Shown: positions 1 through 10,667 of the stretch, piece after piece | Numbering within the stretch: position 1 is the stretch's first letter | How the letters are laid out: each line of letters begins with the position of its first letter | Assembly: GCF_024679095.1 (NCBI RefSeq) | Contig: NC_066553.1 | Coordinates: 3,759,994-3,823,993, forward strand | DNA length: 64,000 nucleotides | Origin: Eriocheir sinensis | Taxonomy: Eukaryota > Arthropoda > Malacostraca > Decapoda > Varunidae | Direction of reading: 5' to 3' | Made by a program: the position numbers and the translations under genes | Notes under the pieces: model-generated | Seen by the model: only the letters and a program-made list of their open reading frames with translations | What the model was told of the DNA's origin: nothing | The model's database searches: none

Positions 1-291
1 CGGTAATATATTTGCTTACGCTGAGTTCATTAATATTGACGACCCTGGTAGAAGATGTAATAGCGATTATATTTTCATCGGCGGCCAGCCCAGTAGCGGC
101 AATAAAGATTTAATAAACAACGCGATATTACAGAATGTTTATATGCTTAATGGAAAGTTCGGGAAGGGATTGAGACCGATGACAACCACTGAATGTTTGA
201 CTACTTCGTTTTCTATAATTTAATGGATGGAAAGACAAGACTTTACATATCTCTGCTACATCGTCTTTTGTTCCTCTCCACTATAACTTAA

Positions 292-769
292 GGCCATACT
301 CTTAAATCTTCCGTCGCCTAACTACGCATATTTGACAAGGCTTTCATAGGAGTTGTGGGCATTTCCAGGGAGAGTTTTATGACCCTGGTGGTAGTGTGAC
401 TCCTCTTCTGTACCATGAACCTAAAGAAACACATATTTGACAAGGCTTTCGCAGGAGTTGTGGGCATTATCAGGGATAGTTTTATGACCCTGGTGGTAGT
501 GTGACTCTTCTTCTGTACCATTAACCTAAAGAAACACACATTTGACAAGGCTTTCGTGAGAGTTGTGGTCATTTCCAGGGATAGTTTTATGACCCTGGTG
601 GTAGTGTGACTTCTTTTGTACCATGAACCTAAAATACCACTCATAAGAACTCGACTTATCTCCTTTGTACCATGAACCTAAAATACCACTCATAAGAACT
701 CGACTTATCTCCTTTTTGGCCCTTGGAAATAGTTGATGTGAGGGATGGAGGCGTCTAACAGTACCGACC
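292..769 (-). mobile_element. Inverted-repeat element family B, internally expanded copy
   Basis: Shares its ends and body with copies at 27139-27359, 33021-33230, 33238-33459 and 59051-59270, which are about 210-225 bp. The ends form an imperfect inverted repeat (left GGCCATACTCTTAAATC, right complement GGTCGGTACTGTTAGAC). This copy is about 480 bp because an internal block of about 105-120 bp (from 'ttgacaaggctttc' to 'cctaaagaaacac') occurs three times, and a shorter block of about 47 bp near 640-715 occurs twice. No coding capacity is seen. It is probably a non-autonomous DNA transposon; the superfamily is unknown. Open frames across it are repeat artefacts. Confidence 0.7.
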
Positions 770-1230
770 ATAGTTCCTACCGAGCAGATACTGGTCATGG
801 ATTTCTTACGCTAAACCTCATTATGGACCCAAGTATGCACACAGTATCTACAGTAGGGGCAAGGAAGGGCAGGGGAAACAGCAGCACCAGGGGGAGAGGA
901 AGCGAGTGTCGGGAACGGCCGCGAGAGGGGTGACTTCGAGGTCGGTAAATCCAGGACGATGATGCTCCCCACGACGATCAATGTGAGCCATTATAAAAAA
1001 GAAAGAGACAGGAGACGCCCGGCCATTACAAGTGCATTAGCCGGTTGGTAAAACACATGAAAGCGCAATTAGGGACAGCATCGTTAATCACATTTAGTCA
1101 TTTAGTAATTAAGGGACTTGCAACGTGAATTAATGCACTGAAAGACTTGTTTGTCTTCACCTAATTGCATCGTTGGCTGTTGGGTTGGCTGCCACCAGTT
1201 AGGAGTTTGATGAAGAGCCTCGCGCTGTTA
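770..1230. other. Unique stretch, AT-motif-rich part at 1010-1200
   Basis: No gene, no repeat shared with the rest of the window and no microsatellite. The part at about 1030-1160 is dense in TAAT/ATTA cores (for example 'cgttaatcac', 'agtaattaag', 'gaattaatgc', 'cctaattgca'), the core of homeodomain-type binding sites. That is suggestive only; a regulatory role is inferred, not shown. Confidence 0.25.
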
Positions 1231-1436
1231 TTAACTCGGTAGCAGCGGGGATCATGTTTCTTAATGGTCCCTCTAAGCGGGAAAAATGAGAAAAAATCAC
1301 CCCTCACACAAACCATTTCATAATATATATCAAAGCATTTGTGATCAGTTTATGTATCATCTATTTTTGGGCCTCGCTGCTACACGGTAAAGCCACAAAT
1401 TTGGCCCGTCGCTGTTACACGGTTAAGTCACGAAAC
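1231..1436 (+). mobile_element. TTAA-flanked MITE, piggyBac-like, copy 1
   Basis: Begins TTAA-CTCGGTAGCAGCG and ends CGCTGTTACACGG-TTAA, giving a TTAA duplication and inverted ends. The interior matches copies at 52412-52600 (same orientation) and 54652-54875 (opposite), including 'aaccatttcataatatatatcaa' spread over 1311-1333. At 206 bp it has no room for a transposase. A TTAA target and CCC-type ends are typical of piggyBac elements, so it is probably mobilised by such a transposase in trans. The right end carries a duplicated 'ttggcccgtcgct' type sub-motif. Confidence 0.8.
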
Positions 1437-1449
1437 TAACAGGTTATTA

Positions 1450-1935
1450 CAGCAGAGATATGAGTAGACTGCTCAAGAATAGCTTCCGTAAAATAGGTTA
1501 AGAAATCGACACACCGTATATTAACTTGGGATTTATGATTACTTTTTGTTTTCATATTTGCTATTAGAGTACTTTGCTGCGTTCTGGGTTAGGTCGCCAT
1601 ATTAGGTATACATAATCTATTAAGCTGACTTGCAATAACTTCGATATCATAAGCTCAGAAATCTACATACCGTATATTAATCTAGGCATTATGATAATTT
1701 TTCTTTTGTTAGTTATCAGAGTACAGTGGTGCAGTCTGGGATAGGTCGCCATGATCGGTATCCATTATGAAGCTGCTCAACAATGGCTTCGATATCGTAA
1801 AGTCTTGTTGAGCCTTTTACAAACCATATATTGATCCTGGGCTTATGATTATCTTACTCTCTGTTACTTCTCATCTCCGTTCTTTGATGCGCTTTGGGTT
1901 AGGTCACCGTGTTAGGTATAAGTTAGGTGATCACG
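1450..1935. repeat. Diverged tandem repeat, about 155 bp, three units
   Basis: Landmarks recur in order: 'ggtcgcc' at 1592 and 1744 and 'ggtcacc' at 1902, each preceded by a 'gtatattaa'/'catatattga' and 'ttatgatta' block. Spacing is 152 and 158 bp. Units have diverged strongly and no coding frame is preserved. Nothing else is recognised here. Confidence 0.6.
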
Positions 1936-2178
1936 ACGTTAGCTACCCTTCCTAAACTTGAGCATTAAAGGGTCATAACAGTTACGTATGTCACGTTTCT
2001 AGGGGGATAAGATTGCTATTAGTACCCGCCGAGGCAGCATCTTGGGGCCCAGCAGGTAGTCGGGTATAGTTTGCATCGCTCTTAACACGTGTATGGTTTG
2101 TGTAAATTGATTTTCTGGTGTGTTTCTTCATATATATCTCTCCATCTCTCCCAGCTCCATTTTTTCCGTGTCTGACTG

Positions 2179-2395
<217 letters not shown>

Positions 2396-2399
2396 ATCA

Positions 2400-3540
2400 A
2401 TTTTCCTTCCGTTTTCTACTACAAAGTTCCGCTCCTTTTTCCTTCTTTCTATATTTCGTCTCTACTCGGTGTAATATTTCCTTCCTCTCCCTTGACAAGA
2501 GCGCCCACCCCTCACTGCCCCGCTAATAAGATCTTCCCATTGGTTCATATTCTCTTTTCCTTTCTTTACGCCTTTTATATTTCCTCGTATCCATCGTTCT
2601 TCGTTTATTTTTTTCTGTGTTCACCGTTCTTTCGTTTCTCGTGTTGGTCATTGACACCTTTATGGAGTCAAAAATATATGTGCTCATGTATCTATTTTTT
2701 ATTTTTTTCTGTTCGTATTTTTAGGTCTCGTCTCTCAATGCCCTTCTTAGCCGTCTGTCACCTCTTTCCCTCCTCCTCCTCCTCCTCTTTTCCCATCTAA
2801 CTCCTCCTGCTCTTCTACTTTCGCCTCCATCTTCTCTCCTCATCTTCGTGCTTTTCCTCTTCCCCCTCCTCTTCCTCCTCCTCTTTTTCTTCCTCCTCGT
2901 CCTCCTCCATCTACATCTCAATTTTTTACCCCGTCTCATCCTTTCCCTCGTCTTTTATTCCTTTCGTCATCTTTTCGTCTCTCCTACACCGTATTTCCAT
3001 CATCCTGCCGCCCTCTTCCCGCTTATCCTTCCCACCATTACTCTTGCTCTCAGACCCTGGACTTCCTCACTCAGTGCCGGTGAGCAGTGAAAAGGAGCGT
3101 CGGAACCCTTGCCTTGCGTCCCCGGCTGCCTCCTCCTCCTCCTATTCCTTCTCCTCTTCCTCCCCCTCGGCCTTCCTTATGAATGTTACTTACGGAGTGC
3201 ATCGCGACATTCACTTGTTTTGAGATGTGATTTTTTGTTGTTGTTGTTGTTTGTTTCCGGGTGTTATGTTATTTAAGGGGATTTTGTGTTTTTTCTCGTG
3301 TGGTTTTGTATTTTTTTTTTTTGACTGGCTTGCGGAATTAGTTTTTTTGTCGTTTCTTTCTCTTCTTCATCATTTTGTTTCTTTTATATTTTTTTTTGTT
3401 TGGATATTTATTTACTCATTATTCTTTCCTCCTCTTCCTTTACATCCATCCTTTTCTTGTCCCTCCTTCCCTTCCTTTTTCTCATTATACATCTTATTCT
3501 TTGCTATACTCTTCTTTACTTGCCGCATATGTAAATGTAC
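2400..3540. repeat. Pyrimidine-rich low-complexity stretch
   Basis: Dominated by T and C on the plus strand, with TCC-type blocks near 2770-2900 and 3130-3165 and T-rich blocks near 3225-3480. Long open frames arise because pyrimidine-rich DNA lacks stop codons. No gene signal is seen. Confidence 0.75.
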
Positions 3541-3542
3541 GA

Positions 3543-3545
<3 letters not shown>

Positions 3546-3598
<53 letters not shown>
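3546..3598. repeat. (GT)n microsatellite
   Basis: Uninterrupted GT dinucleotides of about 52 bp, followed by a purine/pyrimidine-alternating edge 'gtacgtgcgc'. Confidence 0.95.
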
Positions 3599-3600
<2 letters not shown>

Positions 3601-3822
3601 TGCGCCCCTATGTACGGACGCCCCTATATGTAAGCTTACGTGTGTTGGCTATCAGTATATTCGTTTTAGCGTTCAGTAACTTCAAGAGCACCTTCACATG
3701 ACATATTAATAGCGACAAAAGAGGCTGTGGTTCGGGCATGTCTCCAGAGGGGAGTATCGACACATCTCTCCTCCCGAAATTGACCTCTTTTGGCCACACT
3801 TCTAAACTCTTATGGGGGCAAT

Positions 3823-3897
3823 GATTAGCGGGCTTTTATATCCCCTTTTTATGTTCTATTTTTGCCCTTGAGCTGCTTCCTTCGCTGTCAAAAAATG
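3823..3897 (-). repeat. Short dispersed repeat family C, copy 1
   Basis: Contains, on the minus strand, the family signature: T/A-rich start, 'GACAGCGAAGGAAGCAGCTC' with 'AAGGGC', an A-rich spacer, then 'AAAAGCCCGCTAATC'. The same order is seen at about 9085, 9366, 14037, 19574 (minus), 20746 and 47240. The family is about 80-120 bp, non-coding and of unknown class. Confidence 0.65.
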
Positions 3898-4086
3898 CGG
3901 TTGTGGTGGTGTCAGGCTTTGGTGGTGGTTTTGGTGGTGGTGGTGTCAGGCTATGGTGGTGGTTTTGGTGGTGATGGTGTCAGGCTTTAGTGGTGGTGTC
4001 AGGCTTTGGTGGTGTCGGCAGGCTTTGGTGGTGGTTGTGGTGGTGGTGGTGTCAGGCTTTGGTGGTGGTTGTGGTGGTGGCTGCGG
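3898..4086. repeat. GGT-rich minisatellite
   Basis: Degenerate units of the type 'ggtggtgtcaggctttggtgg' repeat about eight times. Gly/Val-rich frames across it are artefacts. Confidence 0.8.
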
Positions 4087-5077
4087 CGGCTCCAAGGATG
4101 CGAAGATAACACAAATTTAACCTGGTCCCAACCCGCCATTAGCCCGCCGAAGCCCGTACGTTATCTTTCCGAACCTCTGATCACGTCGCCCGACCCCCTC
4201 CAGCCGCAGCCGCCTTATCCCCACCGCTTACCCGGGCAGGCGGCGCCCCTATTAGCTACGCATCTCCCGGAATAACGCGGCGGGGCTCAGGCCATCGAGG
4301 ACACCGGTTAGGGCGAGCAATATGCGAGTGAAGGCTTCAGGGTCGTATGTGGTGTCTCCTGCTTCCTATCTATTCAGCTTTCGTCTCTTCCTCCCTCTCT
4401 GCATCCTACCTGTTTATCTCTTCTTCCTCCCTTGTCTCGTCTCCTGCATCGTCCCCATTCACCTCTTGGCTGCTTCCTTCTGTGTGGTGTCTCCTGCATA
4501 TTATTCAACGTCCCTGTCTCTTATTTCGTGTGCTCTGCTTTCTTCAGCCTATACCCATCTACCTAACAAGCTCTTCCTTCCTTTCTTCTTTCTTTCGTTT
4601 TTTTTTCTTTCGTCTTTATTTTCTTCCCTCGTTCCTTCCTCCTATATATTTTCTTCTGGTTCTTGAAATTGAAACGATTTGTAAATATGCTGATTACGTT
4701 CTTTCTACGGCATTTGTTTCCTCTCCTTTCGTACTGTCTTTATGTATTGTACTTTTTCTGCATTTTCTAATATATTTCTACTTTTCACAACATTCCTCTG
4801 TTATTATTTTCTTTTCCCCACCAAGGTACTTTCCCGTCCGTCCTTTCTTCTCCTTCCCGTCACTTTCCTCAGCACGTGAAGACAACGACCTCCTCGCTCC
4901 CCGTCGTGGGTATCGGCCGATCCCTTTTAAAGTACCGACGCGCCCTCATTTAGTGACTTTCTATATCGGAAACTCGTTGACCTGCAGAAGATGACAAGCC
5001 TATTCCTTGACCCGACGTTGGCCCACTTTCTTAACAGTGTGGGGGAAACCTTTTGCCGAAACCTATTGTTGCCGCAG
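4087..5077. other. Mixed sequence with pyrimidine-rich core
   Basis: 4087-4340 is GC-balanced and apparently unique. 4340-4860 is T/C-rich with loosely repeated 'gtgtctcctgc' and 'tcttcctccc' blocks. 4860-5077 is unique. Overlapping low-complexity frames at 4322-4994 are Ser/Leu/Phe-rich and give no recognisable domain. No gene is supported. Confidence 0.5.
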
Positions 5078-5092
5078 CCTCGTATGTGGTGA

Positions 5093-5357
5093 AAGTTGGA
5101 AAGTTTCGTTTAGTCGGCGCAACATCTATGGTCATATGCCGGAGAGAGACAGAAGAGGAAGGAATTATAGGAGAAGGGAACAGATCCCAGGAGACGGGAC
5201 ACAACCCCCGATTAATGCCTGGTACCCATTCATTGCTGAGTGGACAGGGGCGTAGGGTATCGGAAAAGCCGCCCAAATTTTTCCACTCCGCCCGGGAATC
5301 GAACCCTGGCTCTTTCGGTTGTGAGCCGAGTGTGCTAACCACTGCACCACGAAGCCC
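5093..5357 (-). mobile_element. tRNA-Val-derived SINE, copy 1
   Basis: On the minus strand it starts with a tRNA-like head containing an A box (TGGTGCAGTGGTTAGCA) and B box (GGTTCGATTCC) with the anticodon loop CTCACAA, so anticodon CAC (Val). A conserved tail of about 200 bp follows, ending GAAACTTTCCAACTTT. It is flanked by imperfect 15-bp target duplications at 5078-5092 (CCTCGTATGTGGTGA) and 5358-5372 (CCTCTTGTGTGGTGA). The internal RNA polymerase III promoter looks intact. The 61-residue frame in it is not a gene. Confidence 0.9.
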
Positions 5358-5419
5358 CCTCTTGTGTGGTGACGGCCGCGGCCACACTGCTGGGACCACT
5401 TTCACAGTTCGCCATGATG

Positions 5420-5690
5420 GGTTAGTAAACCTCCAAACCAATACCAAAGACCTCGAAAATTCCTTGTGTAGTGTTTGGTGTTGATGTTTAGGTTAAGAAC
5501 TATGAGAAATCCATACGGGAAGTCTCTTGGGTAGACCTATCTGGTGTGGGATTGAAAACTTAACCATTATGGAGTGTAGAAGATTGAATAGTTTGGTTCA
5601 GTCGATTACAAAGCCACTGTGTTGGACTGTGGAATTTGCTCTGGTGAGTAAGCGCCCGAACCGAACTATTTCTCACCAATGATCAGATGA
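5420..5690 (+). repeat. Dispersed repeat family D, plus-strand copy
   Basis: The segment 'ccaaaccaataccaaagacc' to 'tccttgtgtagtgtttggtg' matches 18117-18190 and is the reverse complement of 5757-5815 and 5865-5935. Downstream 'agaaatccatacgggaa' and 'cactgtgttggactgt' also match the 18.1-18.3 kb copy. No coding frame is kept. The class is unknown. Confidence 0.5.
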
Positions 5691-5744
5691 TTCTTCTCAA
5701 TACCAGATTACTAAAGAGATTTCATGTGAGTTTTTCAAAGTTTT

Positions 5745-5940
5745 CTTCTCTTTATATCAACGCCAAACAAGGACTTTTCGTAGTATTTTGTGTTTGGTTA
5801 GAGAGCTTGCAAACTGCGCGGCCTGACATCCATGGACCCATGTATGACACTTCCTTCTCTTTAACATCAACCCCAAACACTAAACAAGTAATTTTCGTCG
5901 TGTTTTGCGTTCGGTTAGAGAGCTTACAAACTGCGCAGCC
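5745..5940 (-). repeat. Family D, two tandem minus-strand arms
   Basis: Two copies, starting near 5757 and 5865, of 'atcaacgccaaac...ttttcgtagtattttgtgttt...gttagagagcttgcaaactgcgc...ctgacatccatgg'. They are inverted relative to 5420-5480, so the 5.4-5.95 kb segment has an inverted-repeat layout of the kind seen in non-autonomous DNA elements. The second arm is interrupted by the SINE at 5953-6158. Confidence 0.5.
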
Positions 5941-5952
5941 TGACATCCATGG

Positions 5953-6158
5953 CGGGCGGAGTGGAAAAATTTGGGCGGCTTTTCCGATACCCTACGCCCC
6001 TGTCCACCCAGCAGTGAATGGGTACCAGGTATTAATCGGGGGTTGTGTCCCGTCTCCTGGGATATGTTTCCTTCTCCTATGATTCCTTCCCCTTCTGTCT
6101 CTCTCTCCGGCATATGACCACAGATGTTGCGCCGACTAAACGAAACTTTCCAACTTTT
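5953..6158 (+). mobile_element. tRNA-Val-derived SINE, 5'-truncated copy 2
   Basis: Starts inside the end of the tRNA-like head (CGGGCGGAGTGG), lacks the A and B boxes, and continues through the full conserved tail to CGAAACTTTCCAACTTTT. It is flanked by perfect 13-bp target duplications CTGACATCCATGG at 5940-5952 and 6159-6171. That shows a genuine 5'-truncated retroposition event into family D, dependent on LINE machinery. It cannot be transcribed from its own promoter. Confidence 0.95.
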
Positions 6159-6171
6159 CTGACATCCATGG

Positions 6172-7074
6172 ACCCATCCTTGACTCTTCGGTAGCATGTG
6201 TGAAAAATGATGTCGTGTCCGCCTCAGAGGGTCAGGCCAGGCATGCGGACAACATTTGAAATACATGCAGGCTGCCGAGCGCTTTGCATGTTATTTCAAC
6301 GTTTAACTACTGTTTCGGCCATGCAAGACTGACTGCGAATTAACGAGTTGTCTGATGCTAGTGTGTTGGTGTTTTTAAAGTTTTTTTTTTTTGTGTGTGT
6401 GTGTTGACGTAAATGATTAAAAGTCGATGGATATAAATGTTTTGGTGTTGGGATTTTTGTTTCTACTGTTGCAGTTATGATGTTGTGATACAAGTTTTTG
6501 TATTTGAATTAAAAACTTAAATATTTCTTCCTTCCTTCCTATCTTTGTTTTTTTCTCTTTTTCTTTTTCCTACGTTCCATCTTTCTTTTTTTCTTTATTT
6601 CTTTATTCTTTCTTTCCCACGCTTTCTTTCTTTTCCTTTATTCTTTCTTTCCCTCGCTATCTTTCTATTTCTTTCTTACCCTCGCCTTCTTTTTCTTTCA
6701 CTCTTTCTTTCTTTTTTCCCCTCGTTCCATCTTTTCTTCGGACTCTTGAAAAAGCAGCAGCGATTTGTAAACATCCTAATTACATTCTTGCCACGGTGCT
6801 TGTTTCCTCTATCTTTAATTATTTTCAACGTATTCCACACCTGCTATATTTTTTTCCCAATTCATTCTTACTTTCCGCAAAAGCCCCACCCCCCCAAAAA
6901 AAAACAAAAAAAAAACACGAGTGAAGAAGGAGAGGTAAAAACTTCAGCACTCACCTATGTTCCCCTCACACGCCCTAATCATAAGTCCACGTTATGTAAG
7001 GTGCTAAACTAAGCCTCGCCCTAAACCAACGGCTGTAAAACCAAGGACGCGGCGCCTGAGGGGAAACAATGTAT
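6172..7074. other. Unique and T/C-rich sequence
   Basis: 6172-6500 appears unique. 6520-6730 is a TTTC-type pyrimidine tract. 6730-7074 is mixed, with an A-rich run at 6894-6916. No gene, RNA gene or mobile element is recognised. Confidence 0.5.
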
Positions 7075-7287
7075 GCTTCTCCTTGTCTTCCCCTCACTCG
7101 TTCTAATTACCGGAACACGTTAACAGCTTCCCCCTCGCAGGTATTGTTTTAACGCTTACTCCCGTATTTAACATTCCGAGTGTTGTGCTTTACCAGTCTT
7201 CCCCTCACTTGTTCTCATTATCCCGCACACCTTAACGAATTCCCCCTCCCCGCTAGTGTTTGAGGCGTATATTGAACATTCAGAGGG
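7075..7287. repeat. Diverged tandem duplication, about 110 bp
   Basis: The block 'gtcttcccctcactcgttctaat...cacgttaacagcttccccctcgcag...tattgaacattccgag' style sequence occurs at about 7085-7180 and again at 7197-7287, with many substitutions. A weaker relative may sit at 6945-7015. Confidence 0.5.
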
Positions 7288-8170
7288 TCCAGAGGCAGAG
7301 TGCAACCTGGTCTGTCTCTCCTCAAACTGTGACCAAGCGGCTCCTGCATTCCGCATTTCGTCTTTGGCGGCCTCGAGGGTTGACGGCACTCGACTAAACT
7401 GTTTGTGACGCGCAGCTTCCTTCACTCGCTCGCTTTCACGCCCTAAACTTCGTCCTGCCCGCCTACGAGATTCGCTCTTGGCCATGCAGCAGTTTCCCGG
7501 AATTAGGAACTCGGCAAGCACTCACAATCAAGGGCCTCGCCTCGCCACACGACCCGAGCAGACTTGTGGCTTCCCTTCTAACCGCGGCGGGATTCCTCGT
7601 GGCAGCATTTCTCACCAAGCAGTCAAGATGTTAATCCCTTGCTCTCTCTCCTTTCCTCCTCCTCTTCCCCCGCCTTAGCCACCGCCACGACGCCGCAAAG
7701 AGTTTTAACCCCTTTACCAGGAGGGGCCAGATGCTGAACCCGAGTCAAGTCGTGGAAGTTTCTGAGGCGGACACGGAAAATGGGACAAACGTCAAGAGTT
7801 TCATTACACAGGACCAGTGCAGAGACAAGGGAGGCAGGAATGTTAGGGGAGAGCGGAGAGGAGAGGAGAGGGAAGGGGAGGCCAGGGCAGAAGCGGAGAG
7901 GAGAGCACAGCGGAGAGAGAGAAAAAGAAAATGTTAAAAAAAAGGAGAGAAGGAAAGGAAAGGAAAAGAGAAGGGAGGGGAGAGAAGAGAACTTAGTGGA
8001 CGGAGGAATGAATGAAATGGTAGGAAAAGATGCGGAGGGAAGGGGAGGGAAGGTAAAAGAGGAGGGAAGGGCACCGAGCAAGTCGAGGAGGCATGCGAAC
8101 GAATTGGAAAAGTGCCTCTCGGGATCCCCAACAGGTCAGCCTTCTCGTCCTGCTCCGGCTTCTCCCGCTT
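7288..8170. other. GC-balanced stretch ending in purine-rich tract
   Basis: 7288-7720 is apparently unique. 7830-8090 is almost entirely A/G (GGAGAGGA-type). Frames on either strand here are low-complexity (Arg/Glu or Pro/Leu rich) and carry no recognisable domain. Confidence 0.5.
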
Positions 8171-8645
8171 TACATGGGTGGCTGGCCTTGTCCCCCTGCC
8201 TCCCATCTTCTGGTAGAGACGCCTTCATCTTCTCTCCCTTAGCCAACCACACACAACACAACCCTTCCATTCCATTATCTTTTGGCACCATCTTCATTTA
8301 GGTTATATAGTTACATGGGTGGCTGGCCTTGACTCCCTGCCTCGCATCTTCTGGTAGAGACGCCTTCATTTTCTCTCCCTTAGCCAACCACACACAACAC
8401 AACCTTTCCATTCCATCATCTTTTGCCACCATCTTCGTTTAGGTTATATAGTTACATGGGTGGCTGGCCTTGTCTCCCTGCCTCCCATCTTCTGGTAGAG
8501 ACGCCTTCATCTTTTCTCCCTTAGCCAACCACACACAACGCAGCACTTCCATTGTATTATCCCTTGGCACCTGTTCTCTTCATCATGTTTATATATTTAC
8601 GTAGGTGGCTTGTCTTTATTCCTAACCTCCCATCTTCTGTTACTT
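8171..8645 (+). repeat. 141-bp tandem repeat array
   Basis: The start motif 'tacatgggtggctggcctt' recurs at 8171, 8312 and 8453, with a diverged unit at 8598, so the period is 141-145 bp. Each unit holds 'ctcccatcttctggtagagacg' and 'ccaaccacacacaacacaa' type blocks. A further diverged unit end at about 8990-9080 shows the array continued before SINEs inserted at 8646-8981. Confidence 0.85.
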
Positions 8646-8901
8646 TTTTTTAACGTTCGGCCTATATCTTTTTATAGTGGTGCCGAATTGCTTTGCTCAT
8701 GCTGTCGTCCGGAGCTCATTTCTGGTCCTCTTTAGAAAGTTTATCGAGTTAAGGTTGATAGGTGGTCTTCAGGACAGCATGCGGGTAGTCTTAGGCCACT
8801 TGGTGATGACGGAAATTTTTCAGCTTGTAGCGGCGGGCGGAAATTAAACCCGGATTCTCTAAGACACTGCGCCCGCACACTGACCACTCAGCCACCGCCT
8901 C
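8646..8901 (-). mobile_element. Second tRNA-derived SINE family
   Basis: Read on the minus strand from 8901, the head is GAGGCGGTGGCTGAGTGGTC, a good A box, followed about 40 bp later by CGGGTTTAATTTCCG, a decayed B box. This resembles a Ser/Leu-type tRNA head and differs from the Val-type SINE. The body then runs through 'ctgtcctgaagaccacctat' and 'gagctccggacgacagcatg' to a poly-A-like end (T run at 8646-8651 on the plus strand). It lies inside the 141-bp array. The left boundary is approximate. Confidence 0.65.
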
Positions 8902-8902
8902 A

Positions 8903-8981
8903 TTTCTCCCTATCCTTCCCCTTCTGTCTCTGGCATATGACCACAGATGTTGCGCCGACTAAACGAAACTTTCCAACTTTT
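8903..8981 (+). mobile_element. tRNA-Val SINE tail fragment
   Basis: Matches only the last 75-80 bp of the SINE tail (from 'ccttccccttctgtctc' to 'gaaactttccaactttt'). It abuts the head of the minus-strand SINE at 8646-8901, forming a composite insert in the tandem array. Confidence 0.85.
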
Positions 8982-9084
8982 TTAATTTCTCGCTCAGGTC
9001 TACCACAATACAACCCTCCATTGCCCTATCTCTCGGGATCTTCATCATTATCAAGGTTATATATTTACACAGGTGGCTGGTCTT

Positions 9085-9175
9085 TTACTTTTTTTTATAG
9101 CAGAGGAGACAGTGCAAGGGCGTGAAAAAAAAGGAAACAATAATAAAAAAAAAGCCCGCTACTTACTGCTCCTAA
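9085..9175 (+). repeat. Family C, copy 2
   Basis: T run, 'atagcagaggagacagtgca' and 'agggcg', A-rich spacer, then 'aaaagcccgctacttactgc'. It interrupts a diverged unit of the 141-bp array ('ttacacaggtggctggtctt' immediately upstream). Confidence 0.75.
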
Positions 9176-9365
9176 ATAAAGTAGAGATGAGTCTTGTTGG
9201 GTCTCGTCTTCTGTTTGGTAGCACATCATAGTCCATTCTTTCCTCATTCAGTCCAGACGCAACACAGGCCATCCACCGCAGCCTCTGTACCCTTCATTCT
9301 TCCTCGAGTCTGCTCTGATAGGGACCATGACATCGTACATCCCTTTCTTGTTCGTTTCAATTATT

Positions 9366-9466
9366 ATTATTTTTTTTTATTATTATTTTTTTTTACAGCA
9401 GAGGATACATTGCAAGGGCGTAAAAAATAAAAAAATAAAAAAAAAAGCCCGCTACTTCCACCGCGT
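9366..9466 (+). repeat. Family C, copy 3
   Basis: T-rich start, 'acagcagaggatacattgca' and 'agggcgt', A-rich spacer, 'aaaagcccgctacttcc'. Only about 190 bp downstream of copy 2. Confidence 0.75.
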
Positions 9467-9727
9467 CTTGTCACCACCACCTTCCTGATGATTGTTATAT
9501 ATTGCCAACCCATTCCTTCTCTCCCTTCACTAAAAGCTCCAGTGCCCTAGTTTTCCTAATTGAAGGTTTGTAGATGCTGCCTCGACTTTCAAGGTCCTTC
9601 GTGTGGGGTGTATTTTTTTATATTTTTTTTACACTATTATATTATGCAATACTCTGGTCTCACTGTGGATTATATCTGCATGTATTGAAGGTCTTGTGTT
9701 GTATTCCCAGCACTGTTTCCTTTGTGA

Positions 9728-9891
<164 letters not shown>

Positions 9892-10667
9892 GTAATAATT
9901 TACACTTCCTATACAAATCTATGTCTTTCTTAACATACCACATTATTCAAACAGCAATTCTATCCATCTAGTTTGTACCCTTCATCATTTTTTCCCTCAT
10001 CCCGGTAATTGATCACGCCCGTCTGTGTCCCCAAGTACTCTACAGCGCTCTACTCTGCCCATTGTTGCCTCTTGTACCCTGCCTAGTCTTGGCGCTCCTC
10101 AGGTCCTCCACACATCATTTTCCTTAATTCGAATCCTTCACTCCCTCTCCCCGTCGCAGCGAGCCTCTTCATCAGCTTCTACTCCACCTCGCCCTTCCAT
10201 TATCGTTATTGGATTGGATTCGCCGCCGCCATTGCCGCTTCTCTTGGCCTCGTTTCTCCCTCCTTGGTACGGCAGGAAGTCGAGCTTTGTCCTTCTTTAT
10301 ACCTTTGTCTGTCTTTGTCTGGGTGCTATCTCGTTCTTTACCCTCGCGAGCCCTGACGGTCCCCTCCACGTGTCACCAATGAATGTGTAGTCGGGTTTTT
10401 CATTCTGAAGTCTCTGTCGTACCCACTCTGTACAGCCAAGTCAGATTAACGAGCCAAAACCGTCACTCATTTAACATTTTCTTCACATTTTCAGTCGCTT
10501 CTCTTAACAAATATAGTTCCTAGGAGGTATTTTTCAGCTTCCATCAGCACATATAGATCTTGAGAGGTATTTTTTGATCATTTGCTACCCCGTTTCTCTT
10601 CATAAAATCATCCAATAGCTCTTCAGATGCCCGTAACACTTTATTTTTGTCCTTGTTGGCTTCGAAA
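9892..10667. other. Unique sequence, no gene recognised
   Basis: Mixed composition. The frame at 10025-10390 is Ser/Pro/Leu-rich with no recognisable domain and no splice or codon evidence. No repeat shared with the rest of the window was seen. Confidence 0.4.

Noticed and set aside
8830..8901. Possible Ser/Leu tRNA gene on the minus strand
   Set aside because: B box is decayed (TTTAATTTCC) and the sequence runs on into a SINE body.
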